Of a stretch of 6,392 bases of DNA, positions 4,969 to 6,392 are shown one piece after another; within the stretch, counting starts at the first letter, position 1; each line of letters begins with the position of its first letter. This DNA comes from an uncultured Pseudomonadota bacterium. GTDB taxonomy: Bacteria > Desulfobacterota_B > Binatia > UBA9968. Under the pieces are notes generated by a model. It saw nothing but the letters and a program-made list of their open reading frames with translations. It searched no databases and was not told where the DNA came from. The stretch lies in contig CAMLCX010000290.1 in assembly GCA_946478635.1 (NCBI GenBank), positions 1 through 6,392 on the forward strand. Direction: 5' to 3'. The translations under genes and the position numbers were made by a program.

Positions 4969-6057
4969 TTAGTCGCGGATATCCTGTAAGAACCATTCCG
5001 TCGGTAGCTCCCGCCCGACTTTCTGCCGCTTCGCCAGTTCGACGACTTTGCCGGCGCAAGCGGCGAACTGTAGGCCCTGAGTTCCCGCATTGATAAAGAA
5101 CGTAACTTGTTTGTCGCTGATCCTGCCCGGAACCTTGCCGGCTCTGACATCCATGAAGTATTTAAAGTAATCCCCTCGATAGTTATCCACCGCCGGATTT
5201 GGTATGCGCGCTCGTTCCTCCGGCTGGCCGGCGATGTAACCGACGTTGCCGTGCAGGCGAATCATGCCCTCGTCCATCGCCTCGATGGTGTTTCTCCCCA
5301 GCTTGACGGACAGGTCGCACTTCTTGATTACTTTCGGTCCAACTTCGCACGCGCGCACGCAAGTGATATGCGCGCCTTCCTTAAGCCATTCCGGTTCATC
5401 GAAGACGGTCCGCGTCGCATCCGTGCAGGTCGCGACGATATCGGCTTCGCGCACAACTTTTTCCGGTTCATCAACAGCAAGGACCTCGATATCCAACTTG
5501 CCGGTCATTTCCCTGGCAAAGCGATCGCGGTTCGCCTTGGTCGGGCTGTAAACTCTTACCCGCTTGAGTTTGCGCACCTCGTAAAAAGCTTCGAGATAAC
5601 TGCGCGCCATGCCGCCGCTGCCGAAGATGCCGACGTCAGAGGAATCCTCGCGCGATAAATACTTCGCACCCAAGCCGGCACAGCCGCCGACGCGCATATG
5701 TTGAATCAATCCGTCGTTGATAATTGCCAGCGGCTCACCGTTGCGCACGCTGAACACCATCACCAGGCCGCACCATGTGCCCGGCTGCATACAGTATTTT
5801 TCTTCCGTATCGCCGTTCGGCCAGTAGACGACGTCGGACTTCATGCGAATCGCGAAGACGCCAATCTTGCGGCTCGCTCCTTCCATCGTTCCCCAGCGAT
5901 AATAACCGTCCGGCCGCTCGCAGGGCATCCACAAATCCAAGCGCGGCCGGTATACCGCGTCGCCTTTCAGCAAATCGTCATAGCCGTCTTCCAGCGCATC
6001 GAGACAATCTTTCATCGTGAAGAGTTTTTCGACTTCCTGGTTATTGATGAGCAGCAT
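4969..6057 (-). CDS. Ornithine cyclodeaminase / mu-crystallin family protein (divergent)
   Basis: From ATG at 6057 the product is 362 residues, close to the family's usual 310-360. A strong AAGGAGGA site lies 4 bases upstream, so this start is preferred over a GTG-type extension to 6135. The N-terminal part (MLLINNQEVEKLFTMKDCL, then YRPRLDLW at 36-43 and IRMKSD at 70-75) forms the dimerisation/substrate side. QHMRVGGCAGLGAKYLSR (119-136) matches the family R-T-A-A..AAKYLA segment, with Arg122 at the substrate-carboxylate position. VGIFGSGGMARSYL (142-155) is the Rossmann NAD(P)-binding loop, and TCTDAT (210-215) follows. The family includes ornithine cyclodeaminase, alanine dehydrogenase, ketimine reductases and opine-type synthases acting on amino or imino acids. 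Where ornithine cyclodeaminases have a GAD.PGK-type motif with the catalytic Asp, this protein reads VRACEVGPK (234-242), placing Cys237/Glu238 there. Reaction and substrate are therefore unknown, and true ornithine cyclodeamination is doubtful. The gene is cytoplasmic and transcribed alone. Confidence 0.88.
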   Translation of the reverse strand: MLLINNQEVEKLFTMKDCLDALEDGYDDLLKGDAVYRPRLDLWMPCERPDGYYRWGTMEGASRKIGVFAIRMKSDVVYWPNGDTEEKYCMQPGTWCGLVMVFSVRNGEPLAIINDGLIQHMRVGGCAGLGAKYLSREDSSDVGIFGSGGMARSYLEAFYEVRKLKRVRVYSPTKANRDRFAREMTGKLDIEVLAVDEPEKVVREADIVATCTDATRTVFDEPEWLKEGAHITCVRACEVGPKVIKKCDLSVKLGRNTIEAMDEGMIRLHGNVGYIAGQPEERARIPNPAVDNYRGDYFKYFMDVRAGKVPGRISDKQVTFFINAGTQGLQFAACAGKVVELAKRQKVGRELPTEWFLQDIRD

Positions 6058-6061
6058 GAAA

Positions 6062-6069
6062 TCCTCCTT
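6062..6069 (-). promoter_or_regulatory. Strong ribosome binding site of the ornithine-cyclodeaminase-like gene
   Basis: On the minus strand AAGGAGGA is followed by TTTC and the ATG at 6057. It is the best Shine-Dalgarno sequence in the window and shows that the frame upstream of 6057 is leader, not protein. Confidence 0.85.
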
Positions 6070-6115
6070 CGATTGACTTACACCAAGCCACTCGACTTTT
6101 AAAGCGCCGGGAACA

Positions 6116-6145
6116 CCGACAGCGTGGAAACGCAATTGCTATAAT
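6116..6145 (+). promoter_or_regulatory. Sigma70-like promoter with extended -10 for the 6171 gene
   Basis: TATAAT at 6140-6145 is a perfect -10 hexamer preceded by TGC (6137-6139), an extended -10. CCGACA (6116-6121) matches 4 of 6 bases of the -35 consensus at 18 bp spacing. Transcription would start near 6152, leaving a leader of about 20 bases before the ATG at 6171. The divergent ornithine-cyclodeaminase-like gene starts at 6057, so this promoter lies in its 5' region. Confidence 0.6.
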
Positions 6146-6154
6146 ATTTGGAAT

Positions 6155-6169
6155 TCGTTAACCTAACGA
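6155..6169. promoter_or_regulatory. Operator-like dyad between promoter and start codon
   Basis: TCGTTA (6155-6160) and TAACGA (6164-6169) are perfect inverted repeats around ACC, lying between the -10 box and the ATG at 6171. GGAAT (6150-6154) and ATTCC (6177-6181) form a second outer inverted pair that would enclose the start codon. The place fits a repressor operator or an mRNA hairpin that hides the start; both are inference. Confidence 0.45.
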
Positions 6170-6170
6170 T

Positions 6171-6392
6171 ATGAAAATTCCGCGGCATATTGTTTGGTCA
6201 TTCGATAAGGCGGAGACTCTCGATCTCAGCGACCCCGAAAACAGACAGTGGTGGATCAAACAGGTGCTAATGAATGGCCGAATGGAAGATATCATTTCGC
6301 TCGACCTGGACGAGGTGGAAAGAATCCTGCCGGAACTCTATCTGCCCAGACCGATTAAGAAACTTTGGAGCGACTACTTTGCCAAGCGGAGA
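6171..6392 (+). CDS. Small protein of unknown function, possibly antitoxin-like (truncated by window edge)
   Basis: The frame is open from ATG at 6171 to the right edge: 74 codons with no stop. It starts MKIPRHIVWSFDKAETLDLS, continues DPENRQWWIKQVLMNGRMED and reaches LPRPIKKLWSDYFAKRR. It has no signal peptide or membrane segment and is rich in Trp and charged residues. The pattern of an opening 'MKxPxHxxW' strand, a short acidic linker, then a helix with 'QVLxxGRxEDI' and an 'L.LP..I..LW..YF' end recalls, from memory, small hypothetical proteins (DUF6922-like) often encoded just upstream of AbiEii-type nucleotidyltransferase toxins. I am not sure of that family, and the downstream gene is not in the window. 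There is no clear ribosome site, but a good promoter and a dyad lie just upstream, which would suit an autoregulated antitoxin. Confidence 0.7.
   Translation, partial: MKIPRHIVWSFDKAETLDLSDPENRQWWIKQVLMNGRMEDIISLDLDEVERILPELYLPRPIKKLWSDYFAKRR

Noticed and set aside
5107..5658. 183-residue open frame on the plus strand inside the ornithine-cyclodeaminase-like gene
   Set aside because: It lies antisense to a clear family member with a strong ribosome site, and its translation shows no recognisable domain. Long antisense frames are common in GC-rich coding DNA.
6058..6135. 26-residue N-terminal extension of the ornithine-cyclodeaminase-like protein
   Set aside because: The strong AAGGAGGA site just before the ATG at 6057 and the family N-terminus (MLLINNQEV) show the shorter start is right.

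Overview
The window comes from a moderately GC-rich, Gram-negative-type bacterial chromosome. An outer membrane is implied by an MltA-type lytic transglycosylase with a lipoprotein signal peptide. The mix of a UbiD-type decarboxylase, a zincin-like small metallopeptidase, an ornithine-cyclodeaminase-like protein and several short intergenic palindromes would suit an environmental proteobacterium-like or uncultivated lineage. I cannot name the taxon from the sequence. There are no rRNA or tRNA genes, no transposase, no CRISPR array and no phage genes.

Layout: (1) 1-505, minus strand: the N-terminal 168 codons of a UbiD-family decarboxylase, cut by the left edge. (2) 506-699: a divergent intergenic region with an 11-bp dyad (592-624) and a second short palindrome (642-658). 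(3) 700-1917, plus: a 12-helix MFS transporter. (4) 1918-2201: a convergent gap dominated by a 173-bp element with 32-nt imperfect inverted ends. (5) 2202-3074, minus: a cation diffusion facilitator. (6) 3075-3297: an intergenic region with a GC-rich double-hairpin element. (7) 3298-4509 (or 4527), minus: MltA. (8) 4530-4898, plus: a zincin-like metallopeptidase divergent from mltA. (9) 4899-4968: a convergent gap with heptameric tandem repeats. (10) 4969-6057, minus: an ornithine cyclodeaminase/mu-crystallin family protein. (11) 6058-6170: a divergent promoter region with a good sigma70-like promoter and an operator-like dyad. (12) 6171-6392, plus: the start of a small protein, cut by the right edge.

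The genes do not form one operon; strand alternates at nearly every gene, so most are probably transcribed singly. UbiD and the MFS transporter are divergent and share a dyad-bearing control region, so they may be co-regulated, with the transporter moving an aromatic acid or related compound. MltA (cell-wall turnover), the CDF exporter (divalent metal efflux) and the zincin look like housekeeping or stress functions placed side by side. I did not find a convincing new multi-gene system. The most interesting material is in the intergenic regions: both convergent gaps and one of the others carry inverted or tandem repeats, and two divergent gaps carry operator-like dyads.
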